Part shown: piece after piece, positions 1 to 11,920 of the stretch
Numbering within the stretch: position 1 is the stretch's first letter
Layout: every line of letters starts with the position of its first letter
From: Pseudorasbora parva
Lineage: Eukaryota; Chordata; Actinopteri; Cypriniformes; Gobionidae
Length of the DNA stretch: 64,000 nt
NCBI RefSeq assembly: GCF_024679245.1
Contig: NC_090174.1
Location: 41,316,688-41,380,687 of the forward strand
Direction: 5' to 3'
Notes under the pieces: generated by a model
The model's input: only the letters and a program-made list of their open reading frames with translations
Database searches by the model: none
Told to the model about the DNA's origin: nothing
Translations under genes and position numbers: made by a program

Positions 1-412
1 CAAAGGCACATTACATGCGACAGATAGAACACCACGGCAGCCATGTGTTATTGGTTGGTGGTTATTTGTTTTTATGTTTAATTTGTCTTTTAAGGGCATT
101 TGATGTTGCATTGCATAAGCCATTTATATTTTTTATACAGTTTGTTTAAACTGAAAGTCTAAGTGAAATGTCCGCCATGTGAAGGTGTTATTCTGCCATT
201 CAGGAAATGCTTTGGAAGAGTTTTTGGAAGAGCTTGTGAACATTTAAACTGTTATTTGCTGCCCCCTTTTGGCAGTGAAGAAAAGTACACTCACTTAAAA
301 TAATTCTGTAATCCATGCTTGCTTAAATAAAAAATAAAATAAAAAGTTATCTTGATTTGCTATGTCTAGTATTTTATTGTAAATAATTTACTGTGTTTAA
401 AATGTGTGTGTG

Positions 413-443
<31 letters not shown>

Positions 444-526
444 ATATAGCATTATTTTAATATTTAATAACATTATTTAAATAGTTCATATTAATTCATA
501 GCATACAATCTATTAGCAAATAAAAT
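1..526. other. left edge, no gene seen
   Basis: AT-rich sequence with no exon that I can support. It contains a TG/TCTG microsatellite at about 403-440. It is probably intron or upstream sequence of the kinase gene whose exons begin at 2400, because that gene must have exons further left. Confidence 0.5.
403..440. repeat. (TG)n(TCTG)n microsatellite
   Basis: A short run of TG dinucleotides passes directly into about seven TCTG tetranucleotides. Simple repeat with no sign of function. Confidence 0.9.
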
Positions 527-645
527 GCTGTACACTATTGTTTAAAAGTTTGAGGTCTTTAAATAAATTACTTTTTTATTCAGCAAGAAAACATTAAGTT
601 AATCAATTTTTTCTTGCAACAAATGCATTTACCATTTCAGATTAA

Positions 646-2092
646 AGGGGGGGTGAAACACTCAGTTTCAGTCAGTGTCATGTCAATCTTGAGTACCTAT
701 AGAGTAGCATTGCATCCTGCATATCTCCGAAAAGTCTTTATTTTTTTTATAATTATATAAGAAAGATGCGCTGTTCCGAGTCTTTCCGAAAAAAGCCGAG
801 CGGGTGGGGGCGTATCGTGTGAGCGGAGCTAAATAATGACGTGTGCGCGCTGCTGCTATTGTGTTGTGTCGAGTGCGTCGTAAAGCTGTGTCATCCCTAA
901 CAGCGGGAAAAAAACTTTATTCAAAATAAAAATATGGCTTTTAATCAGATACAGCCATACATCTATGATCCGGAATCAGACCCAGAGGCTGCAGTTGAAC
1001 AGGAGCAGCAGCAAAAACGACTAGAGCAGGACGTCTCTATGTGGTACAAGTTATACACTAACTATATAATATGCTTAGCGGCTTGTGTTATTTACATATT
1101 TATACTTGAATTATATCGTCGTATTTTTGTCGTTGAAGGTGTACATGTGGGAAGTGCAGTTGTGCACGTGTGTTTGTGTGTTTACGCGTGGTTTGTGTAG
1201 ACAGTAAGCGGACTGGTTTTGCACAGGTTAAGTTAGTGTTTACATAGAAAGACACGGAATAGTAGCGCATTTGAATGAAGAAGCGCGCTTATTTAGTTCA
1301 ACATATTTCCCCACTCTTTGTGTATTGTTGTTTGGAGTGCTTTTACAATACACAAACATAAAGTTACACATATAGTGGCCAGCTAAACAAATGTACACGC
1401 ACTACACATCGCATGCTCCATGTTTGGGCTACTTGATGAGCATAGGCAAAAACACAGACATTTGAATCAGTCTCACTCACCGCCTGCGGTTCTAACGTTG
1501 GGACCTTTATCGTTGGGACTGCTCCATCCTTCAGCATTAGGCGATCGGAAAATCTGGCGTTGAGCTGGGCCTTGTTTATGAAACAGTCGGCACCAAAATG
1601 CAGCGAACAGATATAAACATTCGCGCAACTCAGTTGCTGATCCGGAAAAGCAAATTACATCCACTGTTGCCTTAACGCGGGGTTTTGGGGGAATCTGTGC
1701 AGGACTGTCTTGGTCTGGCAACCAAAAACGCACTTTTTGATGTCATTGTTAATTGTGCACATCACCTGTGCAGCGCATCCTACAAGCCAGCGCTTTGATG
1801 GGCGTAGCCTGTTACTTTCGCTCTCTCCCTCTCTCTCTCACACGCTCTTCCGGTAGAATTGTCCGTAAGGCCCATACAAGGAAATTCCGCCCCCATTAAC
1901 GTCAAGTGGATGCATGATCGCAAAAAACTTGCCGAAACTTATGACTAACCGGAAGTAGTATTTTTGACAAAGAAATACTCCCATCAAACGTCCACCTTAA
2001 CTTTTGAAACTTTGTCCATGTTTAGTATGGGAATCCAAGTCTTTAACAGTGTAAAAAGATCAGTATGCATGAAACAGCATTTCACCCCCCCT
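646..2092. mobile_element. TTAA-site DNA transposon, Kolobok-like, non-autonomous
   Basis: The element is bounded by TTAA on both sides (642-645 and 2093-2096). It has inverted ends AGGGGGGGTGAAA at the left and the reverse complement of AGGGGGGGTGAAATGC at the right. A TTAA target duplication fits the Kolobok or piggyBac superfamilies. The end sequence and the companion copy at 28159-29385, in the opposite orientation, show that it is a family. It carries one candidate coding exon (934-1043) but no transposase, so it is presumably moved by a relative. Superfamily assignment is inference. Confidence 0.75.
934..1043 (+). pseudogene. First-exon remnant of a P2X7-C-terminal-domain-like protein
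   Basis: From ATG at 934 the frame reads MAFNQIQPYIYDPESDPE, an acidic and Gln/Glu-rich stretch, then QDVSMW. A splice donor (GTACAAG) lies at 1044. The pattern of IQPY, xxEPESDPE and a tryptophan just before the splice site resembles the N-terminus of the many fish proteins that carry the cysteine-rich C-terminal domain of P2X7, which are often repeat-associated. No downstream cysteine-rich exon is present inside the element, so this is an orphan first exon. The uninterrupted reading to 1200 beyond the donor turns into a hydrophobic stretch and is probably intron read-through. The same donor context (CAGGACGT, then TCTCTGTG before GT) is recognisable in the reversed copy near 29190, where the ATG part is lost. 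Identity is tentative. Confidence 0.45.
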
Positions 2093-2399
2093 TTAAAGCT
2101 GCTTTTAACTTAATATTTTTTTGTGAACCATAATACTTAAAAAATAATAAGCAGCACAATTGTTTCCTTGTTTCTAGATCAGCAAATCAGCATATTAGAA
2201 TGATTTCTAAAAGATCATGTGACACTGAAGACTGGAGTGATGATGCTGAAAACTCAGCTTTGCCATCACATGAATAAATTACATTTATAAAATGTGTTTT
2301 ACTGTTAAACTTTTTGTTTTAAATCCTAGAAGTGCAAATAATGTACTAAAAAGAGCCTGAAAACTAAAGAAAAAAACTGTATGTTTGTCTCCCCCAAAG

Positions 2400-3219
<820 letters not shown>

Positions 3220-3400
3220 TCTGCAGCACATCCTCACGTATCCCATCAGCCTGCTAATGGACTTTGACTTGAACACAATGACAAATGCAGCAGAACTGCA
3301 GATTTTTCTCTGGACTGTGTGCATTGAAAAAGCAAATCAAGGAAAAGGTCACTATTTATTATGAACTTCTGAAAGTTAAGTATCAGATGGGCTACACTTC

Positions 3401-3406
3401 AATAAA
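3401..3406 (+). promoter_or_regulatory. Polyadenylation signal AATAAA (proximal)
   Basis: Canonical AATAAA 182 bp after the kinase stop codon. It would give a short 3'UTR. Confidence 0.5.
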
Positions 3407-4615
3407 GCACAGCTGTACATGGTATTATATTACTATATATTGCACAGAGTATAACTAAGAGAAATGTTGTATCAGGTTCCAGCTAAAGTGTTTAGCTGTT
3501 TGCAGTGTCATCATTTACAAAGCTACAGATTTTTCAAGTGTTTTGCATATCATTTTATATTTAAAAACAACCCTAAATAAGATAACCAATAATAAAATGA
3601 CTAATTTGAGGGTCACAAGTTTTAAATAACCAAATAATATTTTCATAGGTTTTAGTAAATCTATACATGATCAGTTTAAATGAAATTGTACATGAGAAAG
3701 TGATTTTATAAGTATTTTGGTACCAGTTGCCCAGCAAAGAAAAAAGTGCATTTGTATTGCTGACATGTGTATTTGAAAAGTGAAGCGTGTACCTTTCTTT
3801 ATTCGTAAGCAATTTGTACAGAAGTGAGCACTCAAACGTCACTTGTGGTGTTGCCTCCACTGTGAGCTGAGCTACTGATCTTTGGAAATTCTCTATAGAA
3901 CTCACCAGCCACCACAGGATGAGGCCCATTTCCTGCCATTAAGGGATGCTGTGTTGCTGCTCTTAATTGTAGTGCTCTCATTTTGGCTGAGTGTTAAGGA
4001 ACCATCTGTTTTTTTTTTTTCGTTTTTTTCTTTGCAACATCCAAACGAAGCTTATTCATTTTAGTTTGCTTATTTGCCATGTGTTGTGAATTTCAGTTCT
4101 CGTACATGTAACAGAAGTGTGAGATGGCATTAAGTCAGCCCACAGTTAACAGTGACCCCAAACACTTGACATTTCTCTTAAAAGAAGTCTCTTAACATAA
4201 CATGGTCATATGGGCTGTAATTAGATAAATAATGTGTGATTGTGCGCAAATCAGAACTTGGCGCTTTCAAAAAAGTTAGAAATCAATATACTTAACCAAC
4301 TTGGCACTGGTCATTTTTTCCCCCCCATCTTTTTCTTGGTATTTGTATTTTTAATATTTATACATTCTGCTTGGCTGTTATTTCAGTTTTTACTCATTAT
4401 GCTTTAGATGCCTGTGATTTGCCTCTTGAACACTGTTCAAGTTAACAAGATCTCCATTCTGTGCCTCATAGAGGAAGCTTGGATTCTCCACAAGAACCAT
4501 TTCATGCTAACCTCATATCGCTGATGTCTGTATAGTATGAATCTTTTTGTGGTTTGCATTGTTTTTGTAATACGTGATTGTATAAAGAGGAAAGGCAGCA
4601 TGTGTGTATTTTTTA

Positions 4616-4621
4616 AATAAA
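4616..4621 (+). promoter_or_regulatory. Polyadenylation signal AATAAA (distal)
   Basis: Canonical AATAAA about 1.4 kb after the kinase stop, just before a repeat (4698-4984) begins. It is a plausible distal end of the transcript. Confidence 0.45.
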
Positions 4622-4697
4622 GCCATTGAAAATCTACTGGTTTTATGATAAATATAGTCAAGTTATTTGCACAGCAAATGCAAAAAGAATTCATTAA

Positions 4698-4984
4698 AGG
4701 GATAGTTAACCCAAAAATGAAAATATCATATTTACTCACCCTTATGTTGTTCCAAACCTGAATGAGTTTCTTATTTTAGAGAATTGTGGTAACCAGGCAG
4801 TTGGCTGTAGCTATTGACTTCCATTGGGAAAACAAATAGGCCTACTATGCAAGTTAGTCAGTGGTTACTTTCAACTGTGGTTATCAACATTCTTTACAAC
4901 ATCTTTTGTGTTCATCAGAAGAAAGGAGTAGTAGCCTAGGCCTACGTGATGACGTGATTTTCATTTTTGGGTGAACTATCCCTT
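4698..4984. mobile_element. TTAA-flanked MITE (AGGGATAGTT ends)
   Basis: TTAA at 4694-4697 and 4985-4988 bracket inverted ends: AGGGATAGTTAACCCAAAAA at the left and TTTTTGGGTGAACTATCCCT at the right. It contains the usual TACTCACCCTTATGTTGTTCC block. I recognise this as a very abundant cyprinid MITE; shorter and longer copies are at 43710-43804 and 45261-45688. Confidence 0.85.
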
Positions 4985-4988
4985 TTAA

Positions 4989-5458
4989 AGCACTTTCTTT
5001 ATAAACAAGATTGTACACACCATTTCTCTGCCTGATTGAAGTTGACGTATGATAAGAAACATTTGTGTAACTATTATCGGACGGACAAAATACACTTTGC
5101 TTTCATGTCTGGTTACCTGGCAACTTTGTCTACTGTGTGGACTTAAGATATACCCAATGCTAATCGGGCTTCTTTGTGGCGCCTGCTATCAAACAACTCG
5201 ATGCAAATTATTTGAATAATCATGAATGACAATCAGTGCATCGAGGGATTAATCTCTTTTATGTGATGCTGGGCTATTGAATTAACTCGGTGACAGGTGA
5301 CAGGCTTGAAACCCACCATAGACGTTATCTACATTAGATTAAACAAACCTGAGTTTGAACAGACATTGTAATGGAAATGTCTTGTAATTTCCAGAGCTTT
5401 CAGCAGTCGTGATCCTTAAGTTTCTTTAGAAGTAAAGTGGTGCAGAATCTCTGTTTTA
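4989..5458. other. No feature seen
   Basis: AT-rich sequence with no supported exon, repeat end or hairpin. Confidence 0.4.
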
Positions 5459-5604
5459 ATATTCAAAGATTGGAATTTCCGGCATCAATAACTTGTGCGC
5501 GAAACGCTCTTACTACACAAATAGTAGGCCCTAGGCCTACCTCATTTCAATCGTGGTCTCTGTCCGCAGATTCGATGACCGTCTGCAGTGCAAAACTGCA
5601 GTCA

Positions 5605-7258
5605 ATAACTTTACTGTAATACACTGTACTGTCACAATTCAGCTCACACATCACTGCTGCCCTGATAGTTAAACTACAACAGTTATTCTAGGGAAAATGT
5701 CTTTTTGTATAATTGTTAAGATTTTTCATAATAATTTTGTTTTAATAACTACTGTAATGCACTGTACTGTCACAAAATTCAGTTCTCAAATCACTGCTGC
5801 CCTGATAGTTAAACTACAACAGTTATTTTAGGGAAAATGTCTTTTTGTATAATTTTTATGATTTTTTCATAATAAAAAATAGATTTAATAACTTGTACTA
5901 CACTGTAAAGTTATTCAATCTATTTTTCATAATAGTCAAGTTATTGAAAGTTTTTTTAATTTAAAAAAATTAAAAAAATTATACAAGACATTTTCTGCTA
6001 AATAAGTGTTGAAAGGTAACTATTAGGGCAGTAGTGGTGTGTGAGCTGATTTTGATTTGGGGCCAAAGGGGCCCTAAGCAGCCGCTTAGTTTGCTTATGC
6101 CTTGGGCTGGCTCAATATTTTTCATTTTAGTCAAGTTATTGAATGTTTTTTTTCTTTTTTTTTCTTTTCATGATTACAAAACAAAGACTATACAAAAATA
6201 AATTTTCCCAGAATAAGTGTTGTAACTATCAGGACGGCAGTAATGTGTGAGCTGAATTTGGTGACAGTACAGTATATTTTGAAAAATCATAAACATTATA
6301 CAAAAATCAGTTTTTCCCAAAATAAATGTTGTCGTTTAACTATCAGGGCAGTACAGAACTGAATTTGGTGACAGTACAGTGGATTACAGTAAAGTTTTAT
6401 TTTTCATTATAGTCGTTATGAAAGTTTTCATAATAAAAAATACAAAAATTATACAAGAAAAAAAAAACAGAATAAGTGTTGTAGTTTAACTATGAGGGCA
6501 GCAGTGATGCGTGAGCTGTTATTACATCTATTTTTCATTATGAAGAATCATAAAAATTATACAAAAATACATTTCCCCCAAAAGAAATGTTGTAGTTTAA
6601 CTATCAGGACGGCAGTGATGTGTGAGCTGAATTTAGTGACAGTACAGTGTATTACAGTAGTTATTTAATATGTTGCAATATGAAAAATCATAAAAATTAT
6701 ACAAAAATACATTTCCCCCTAAATAAGTGTTGTAGTTTAACTATCAGGAAGGCAATGATTTGAGAACTGAATTTGGTGACACTACAGTATATTATAGTTA
6801 TTAAATCTATTTTTCATTATGAAAAAGCATAAGAATTTTTCAAAAATATATTTCCCCCTAAATAGTGTTGTAGTTTTACTATCAGGACGGCAGTGATGTG
6901 TGAGTTGAATTTAGTGACAGTTCAGTAGGCCTATATTACAGTAAAGGTATTAAATATGTTTCATTATAGTCAAGGTATTGAATTTTTTTTTTCCATAATA
7001 AAATACAAAAATTATACAAAAATACATTTTCCCCACAATAACTTTTGTAGTTTAGGCTAATTATCAGGGCAGCAGTGATTTGAGAACTTAATTTGGCGAC
7101 AGTGCATTACAGTAAAGTTATTAGCCTACATATTTTTTTAATTATGAAAAATCATAAAAACTATACAAAAATAAATGTTCCCTAGAATAACTGTTGTAGT
7201 AACTATCAGGGCAGCAGTGATGTGTGAGCTGAATTTTGTGACAGTACAGTGTATTACC
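5605..7258. repeat. Inverted tandem array inside the foldback element
   Basis: Repeats share CTGCCCTGATAGTTAAACTA (plus orientation near 5660 and 5800) or its reverse complement (near 6010, 6225, 6335, 6490, 6600, 6735, 6880, 7055 and 7200). The orientation switches near 5930. Units have diverged individually (GGGCAG, GGACGG and GGAAGG variants), so the array is not recent. Confidence 0.8.
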
Positions 7259-7598
7259 GTACATTTATTGAATGTTTTTGTACTTCGTAGTGACGCTTTT
7301 CGGGTTTTGCACTTTTCAGACGGTCTTCGAATCTGCCTGTCAGCTTTCTGCGAACAGAGATCAATTCGTCCGCTGTGGAGGAAAGCTTGTTTTTAGGAAT
7401 AAAGTTGTAGCTGCTTGTCCACAGTCCACACGACCACTATTGAAATGAGGTAGGCCTAGCGTCTAGGGTTGCCACCTTCAATACAGAAAAATAAGGGACG
7501 CCTGCCGCAGCGGTGGCCACACCCCTCGGGGCCACGATGACCACAGTCCCGATGGTGTGCCAGTGCAGTGGTCGTATATCATAACTTAAAACCTAATT

Positions 7599-7600
<2 letters not shown>

Positions 7601-7668
<68 letters not shown>
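7601..7668. repeat. (TA)n microsatellite, LINE 3' tail
   Basis: About 34 TA units directly follow the LINE stop codon on the minus strand. It probably grew from the element's simple-repeat tail. Confidence 0.9.
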
Positions 7669-7669
<1 letters not shown>

Positions 7670-7671
7670 TA

Positions 7672-10600
7672 CTATGGCCGTTCATGTCGAGTGCGACGAA
7701 CTGCTTCCCGTTTAGAGCGTCTCTCTTCCAGAAATGACTTATAGGACTCCTGAGAGTCCCTACGGCCGTTGTTAATTGCTGCACGCCAGTTGGTTCTGTC
7801 AAATGCAAGTGCCTCCCAGTTGTCCAGGTTGATGGAGAAGGCCTGAAGATCCCTCTTAATGACGTCTTTGAAACGTAGATGGGGGCGACCACGTTTGCGG
7901 GGGGCATTTGCCAGCTCGCCATACAGCAAGATTTTTGGGAGGCGGGTGTCCTTCATTCGATAGATATGCCCAGTCCAACGGAGGTGGCGTTCACGAAGGA
8001 TGGTGTACAGGTCACTGGAGATAGTTCTCTCAAGTATGACAGAGTTTGGCACTTGGTCTTTCCAGCATACACCCAGTATGGAGCGGAGGCAGCGAAAATG
8101 GAAGGCGTTGAGGCGATGTTCGTGCCTTCTGTAAGTTGTCCATGTCTCACTTGCATATAGCAAGGTGCTAAGTACACATGCATGATATACACGGACTTTG
8201 AGGAGCAATGAGAGGTTCTTGTTGTGCCAGACACGCTTGCTCAATTTTCCAAACACCGATGATGCCCTCCCAATGCGCATGTCAAGCTCTGCGTCAAGGT
8301 TATTGTTATTTGATACTGTGGAACCCAGGTAGGTGAATTTGTCTACCACAGATAGAGGTATGTTGTTAATGTATACTGTAGGGTTCAGGGTTGCAGGTTG
8401 GGCAAGGATAACTGTTTTTTTAAGACTGATCTGCAAACCAAACTCTAGACATGCAGCGGAAAAAGATGAGCAGAGTAGTTGTAGATCTCCCTCTGAGTGG
8501 GCAACAAAGGCAGCATCATCAGCATAAAGCAGCTCACGTACCAGAACATGGCGCACTTTAGTCTTCGCCCGCAGCCTGGCCAGATTGAACAGTTTTCCTG
8601 AGCTGCGGGTGTGTAGCAGGATACCCGAGTCATCAGGGAAGGCACGGCGTAGTAGGGCAGAGAAGAAAATTCCAAAAAGGGTAGGAGCAAGGACACATCC
8701 CTGCTTTACTCCACACCTTATCTGGAACTCTTCAGAGCAAGTGCCTTCAGACTGTACAGTTGCCTTCATGCCCTCATGAAACTCCGTGATCACCTTCAGT
8801 AACTTTGGAGGGCAGCCAAGTCTTTGTAGGATGAGGAAAAGTCCAGATCGACTAACGTAGTCAAAAGCCTTGGTCAAGTCTACAAACACCAAGAACAGAG
8901 GTTTATGCTGTTCGATACACTTTTCCTGTAGTTGACGAACACAGAACACCATGTCTGCTATGGACCGGCCAGCACGGAAGCCGCACTGGCTTTCAGGGAG
9001 GATACGATCAGCAAGGATTTGTAGACGTGGTAAAATAGTGCGAGCAAATATCTTGCCAGCAAGACTGAGCAAAGATATTCCTCTGAAATTGTTACAATCT
9101 GCACTGTCCCCCTTGTTCTTGTAGATGGTGATGATGTTGGCATCTCTAAGGACATCTGGGAGATATCCACTCTTCCAGCACATCACAACCAGATGATGTA
9201 GAACAGAGGCAAGAACATCACCACCTGCCTTATAAGCCTCAGGGGGGAGGCCGTCAGCACCGGGAGACTTGTTATTTTTCAATGCTTTAATTGCAGTTTT
9301 GACTTCCTCAATGGTAATATCTGCATCCAGATCAGACATAGTAGGGAGCTCAGGAACAGCAGCATTTATTGCCAGTGTGTTGGCTGTGACAGGCTGAGCA
9401 TAGAGAAGGCTATAGTGCTCTGCCCATCTCGCCAATTGAGATTCCAAATCAGTCAGAAGGTCACCTGATAGGGAATAGAGTGGAGAGGATTTTTTAGGGA
9501 CTGGGCCCAAGGCTTCTTTCAGGCCCTCAAAGACTCCTCGAATGTTTCCATTGGATGCACTTGACTCAATACGGTCACACAGTGTGGTCCAGTAAGCCTG
9601 CATGGCTGTGCGAGTGACCCGCTGGACATTGCGGCATGCCTGCTTCAAAGCTGCCTTACTTGAGCGAGTGTTATGCTGCAGGTAGGACAATCTGGCTGAG
9701 CGCTTAGAGTCAATTTCAGGTAGGAGCAGGCTGGCATGGGTTTTGAACCAGTCAGGCTGGGATCTGGATTGCTTTCCAAAGATGGCAAATGCAGCCTTTG
9801 TGGTAGTAGAGTGGAAGTGCTGCCAGGCAGCCGTAATGTCTGCATAAGGAGGTGAGGAGTCAAAGCTGGAAGCAAGTAGTGCCTGGAACGCATGCTGCGA
9901 TGCAGGCACATGGGTTGCAGAAACATCCAGACGAGGAGTAGGCTTAGGTTTGGCGTAATGAAACTTATTTGGGACCATCCTTAGTTTGCAACGTAGGAGG
10001 GCATGGTCAGTGTCACAATCTGCTGAGTGTAGTGATCGGCAGTGTGTTACTTCCTTCAAGTGTTCACGCTTCACCAATACATGGTCAAGTTGGTGCCAGC
10101 GCTTAGAACGTGGATGACGCCAGGTGACCTTGGAGGAGCTTGAGCCCTGAGAGAATGAGGAGGGGACACAGAGTTTGTGGGTGCTACAAAATTCCAGTAA
10201 GCGCTGACCGTTGTCATTCATGTTGCCATATCCATGGCTTCCCAGAATGTCAGGCCATGCACTAGAGTTGGCACCCACTCGGGCATTAAAGTCACCAAGG
10301 ATCATCAAACGCTCAGTTGAGGGGATCTTTTGAACAATAGCGCTAAGTTGATTGTAGAAAGATTCCTTGACGTCTAGATCAGAAGTCAGTGTAGGGGCAT
10401 AAGTGGCTATGATTGTAACTGGGCCACAGTTTGTGTGCAGGCTCAGTAAGGAGAGACGTGAGGAGATGGGCACAGGTTTTTCCACTGAGGAAAGTAGCTT
10501 GTTTTGGATTGCAAAGCCAACACCGTGCATTGGTCTTTCACCGTCTGGGTATCCATTCCAGAATAAAGTATAGTTTTTTTCCCGGACAGAACCAACACCG

Positions 10601-10875
10601 GTCAGCCAGGTTTCACTCAGGGCAGCGATGGAGATGTTAAGTCGGAGTAATTCTGCATCAATCAGGGCTGATTTACGAGGTGAGACGCAGTCCATGTCAG
10701 AACTAACACCAAGAGAGCGTACATTCCAGCATGCGATGGAGGTATATGCGACAGTTGCAGGATGACGACCAGGTCGCGCCTGCCGTACACGCGAACCTTG
10801 CCGAGCAACGACAGCACTCTTAAGGACAGAGTGCTCCCGAGTTGCCAGTCGTGGAAGCTGAAAGTTTGCCGTCAT
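7672..10875 (-). CDS. LINE ORF2: AP endonuclease plus reverse transcriptase, intact
   Basis: This is a 1067-residue uninterrupted frame. Residues about 45-295 form an exonuclease/endonuclease/phosphatase-type nicking domain: IACWNVRSLG (47-56), LSETWL (86-91), ILGDFNARVG (192-201), QLDHVLV (262-268) and DTDHALL (288-294). Residues about 520-860 are a reverse transcriptase: NKSPGADGLPPEA (535-547), FRGISLLS (597-604), CGFRAGRS (631-638), VDLTKAFDYV (665-674), GVKQGCVLAPTLFG (722-735) and the catalytic LYADDAAF (783-790), then YLGSTVSN (849-856). The C-terminus has the RHLRWTGHIYRM, LYGEL and KRGRPHLRFKD blocks usual for RTE-like fish LINEs. The enzyme nicks target DNA and copies its own RNA onto the break. 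The ATG at 10873-10875 is the first in frame; the stop TAG is 7672-7674. All catalytic residues look present, so the copy could be young. RTE clade is likely but not tested. Confidence 0.9.
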   Translation of the reverse strand: MTANFQLPRLATREHSVLKSAVVARQGSRVRQARPGRHPATVAYTSIACWNVRSLGVSSDMDCVSPRKSALIDAELLRLNISIAALSETWLTGVGSVREKNYTLFWNGYPDGERPMHGVGFAIQNKLLSSVEKPVPISSRLSLLSLHTNCGPVTIIATYAPTLTSDLDVKESFYNQLSAIVQKIPSTERLMILGDFNARVGANSSAWPDILGSHGYGNMNDNGQRLLEFCSTHKLCVPSSFSQGSSSSKVTWRHPRSKRWHQLDHVLVKREHLKEVTHCRSLHSADCDTDHALLRCKLRMVPNKFHYAKPKPTPRLDVSATHVPASQHAFQALLASSFDSSPPYADITAAWQHFHSTTTKAAFAIFGKQSRSQPDWFKTHASLLLPEIDSKRSARLSYLQHNTRSSKAALKQACRNVQRVTRTAMQAYWTTLCDRIESSASNGNIRGVFEGLKEALGPVPKKSSPLYSLSGDLLTDLESQLARWAEHYSLLYAQPVTANTLAINAAVPELPTMSDLDADITIEEVKTAIKALKNNKSPGADGLPPEAYKAGGDVLASVLHHLVVMCWKSGYLPDVLRDANIITIYKNKGDSADCNNFRGISLLSLAGKIFARTILPRLQILADRILPESQCGFRAGRSIADMVFCVRQLQEKCIEQHKPLFLVFVDLTKAFDYVSRSGLFLILQRLGCPPKLLKVITEFHEGMKATVQSEGTCSEEFQIRCGVKQGCVLAPTLFGIFFSALLRRAFPDDSGILLHTRSSGKLFNLARLRAKTKVRHVLVRELLYADDAAFVAHSEGDLQLLCSSFSAACLEFGLQISLKKTVILAQPATLNPTVYINNIPLSVVDKFTYLGSTVSNNNNLDAELDMRIGRASSVFGKLSKRVWHNKNLSLLLKVRVYHACVLSTLLYASETWTTYRRHEHRLNAFHFRCLRSILGVCWKDQVPNSVILERTISSDLYTILRERHLRWTGHIYRMKDTRLPKILLYGELANAPRKRGRPHLRFKDVIKRDLQAFSINLDNWEALAFDRTNWRAAINNGRRDSQESYKSFLEERRSKREAVRRTRHERP

Positions 10876-11339
10876 AAAAGGAGAGATGAGATGCTCATAG
10901 TAGAGAGCGCCCGGGCAAAAATTTAAGTGAAAGCATGCATGCCCAGGTCAAACTTCCACCTCTGGACTCAGCACTACAAATTCCAACGGAACACAGGTGT
11001 GTGACGGTTGGTGTAGTTATGAGTTGCCCCGCAGTGACCAACTGACTAGGTCTATTGCCCCGTGACCATTGGCGAGGTGCTCTTCTGCTCACCGGGCAAC
11101 TGAGACAGACCGACTCAGGTGCTATGAAAGCAGACGCGCTCTGATACTCAGCATACCAGCCCCTGCTGCCGGGCTAGTAGGGTGGGGTGGACTGGGTTTC
11201 GTCTGGTCTCTCGCCTTTGACCTGTCTGGCTTGCTTAAAGCTACCAGGGGTACAAATCCCCTGCCAGCTTAGCTCTCAGGGTCATTGGGACTCACAAGCT
11301 GTTCCGCCACGGCAAGGCACCAGTCCACGGAACAGATAT

Positions 11340-11847
11340 ATATATATTAAGATTGATACCAATGGACATTATAATAGGATATCTGCTATTGAAATCAGTG
11401 TGAACAGATGCACTCAGTATAATACACAGCTATGACAATGAAAAACAAACTCAGCTGCTGTAACCTAGAGGGGAGTAGGAGAAGAAATTGCAAATTAACT
11501 CAAGTAATTTTATAGTGTTGTGAACAAAGATTTTGACTAAAATATTTGTCATTGTTTGCAGTAACACCATCCAAACAGTGAAACCACACCTAAATAACTG
11601 TAAATGATATAATATCTACAGTCATTTCTTATTTTAATAAAACACTAAACAACATTTTTATTTTTGGTAAGTTAAGTAAATATATTTATGTATAATTCCG
11701 TTTTTATAGTCTATTGTTAATTCTATAGTAGCCTATTGGATGATGCAATTATTTTTTAATTTGTTAAGCATAACAAATAGTTGTTTATTTTATTCCTAAA
11801 AGATCCTATTTTGATTAAATATATGTATGTATATATGTATATATATG

Positions 11848-11920
<73 letters not shown>

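Larger units (their letters stand above)
528..2312 (+). repeat. Cyprinid interspersed repeat split by a later insertion
   Basis: The left part (528-645) starts with a TACACTATTG-like end followed by AAAAGTTTGAGGTC. The right part (2097-2312) contains the block CATATTAGAATGATTTCT followed by ACTGAAGACTGGAGTGATGATGC. I recognise these as the two halves of one abundant cyprinid MITE-like repeat, interrupted by the TTAA-flanked element at 646-2092. Other partial copies in this window are at about 30610-30865, 54028-54175 and 60965-61265. Confidence 0.7.
3220..4640 (+). other. Probable 3' untranslated region of the kinase gene
   Basis: This stretch follows the kinase stop codon and has no recognised transposon ends. 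It contains two AATAAA signals (3401 and 4616). Short open frames on both strands here lack splice signals or any recognisable motif. I infer alternative short and long 3' ends. Confidence 0.5.
7600..11335 (-). mobile_element. RTE-like non-LTR retrotransposon, near full length
   Basis: The LINE lies on the minus strand. Its 5' part (about 11335-10876) is non-coding and GC-richer. It includes the stretch with reverse complement TTGCCGTGGCGGAACAGC and a run ending in CCCTGAGAGCTA, which I recognise as the head of a common fish LINE. One long ORF follows, and the element ends a few bases after its stop in a (TA)n tract (7601-7668). A nearly absent 3'UTR with a simple-repeat tail is typical of RTE-group elements. 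Exact ends and target duplication cannot be fixed because both flanks run into TA repeats. Confidence 0.8.
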
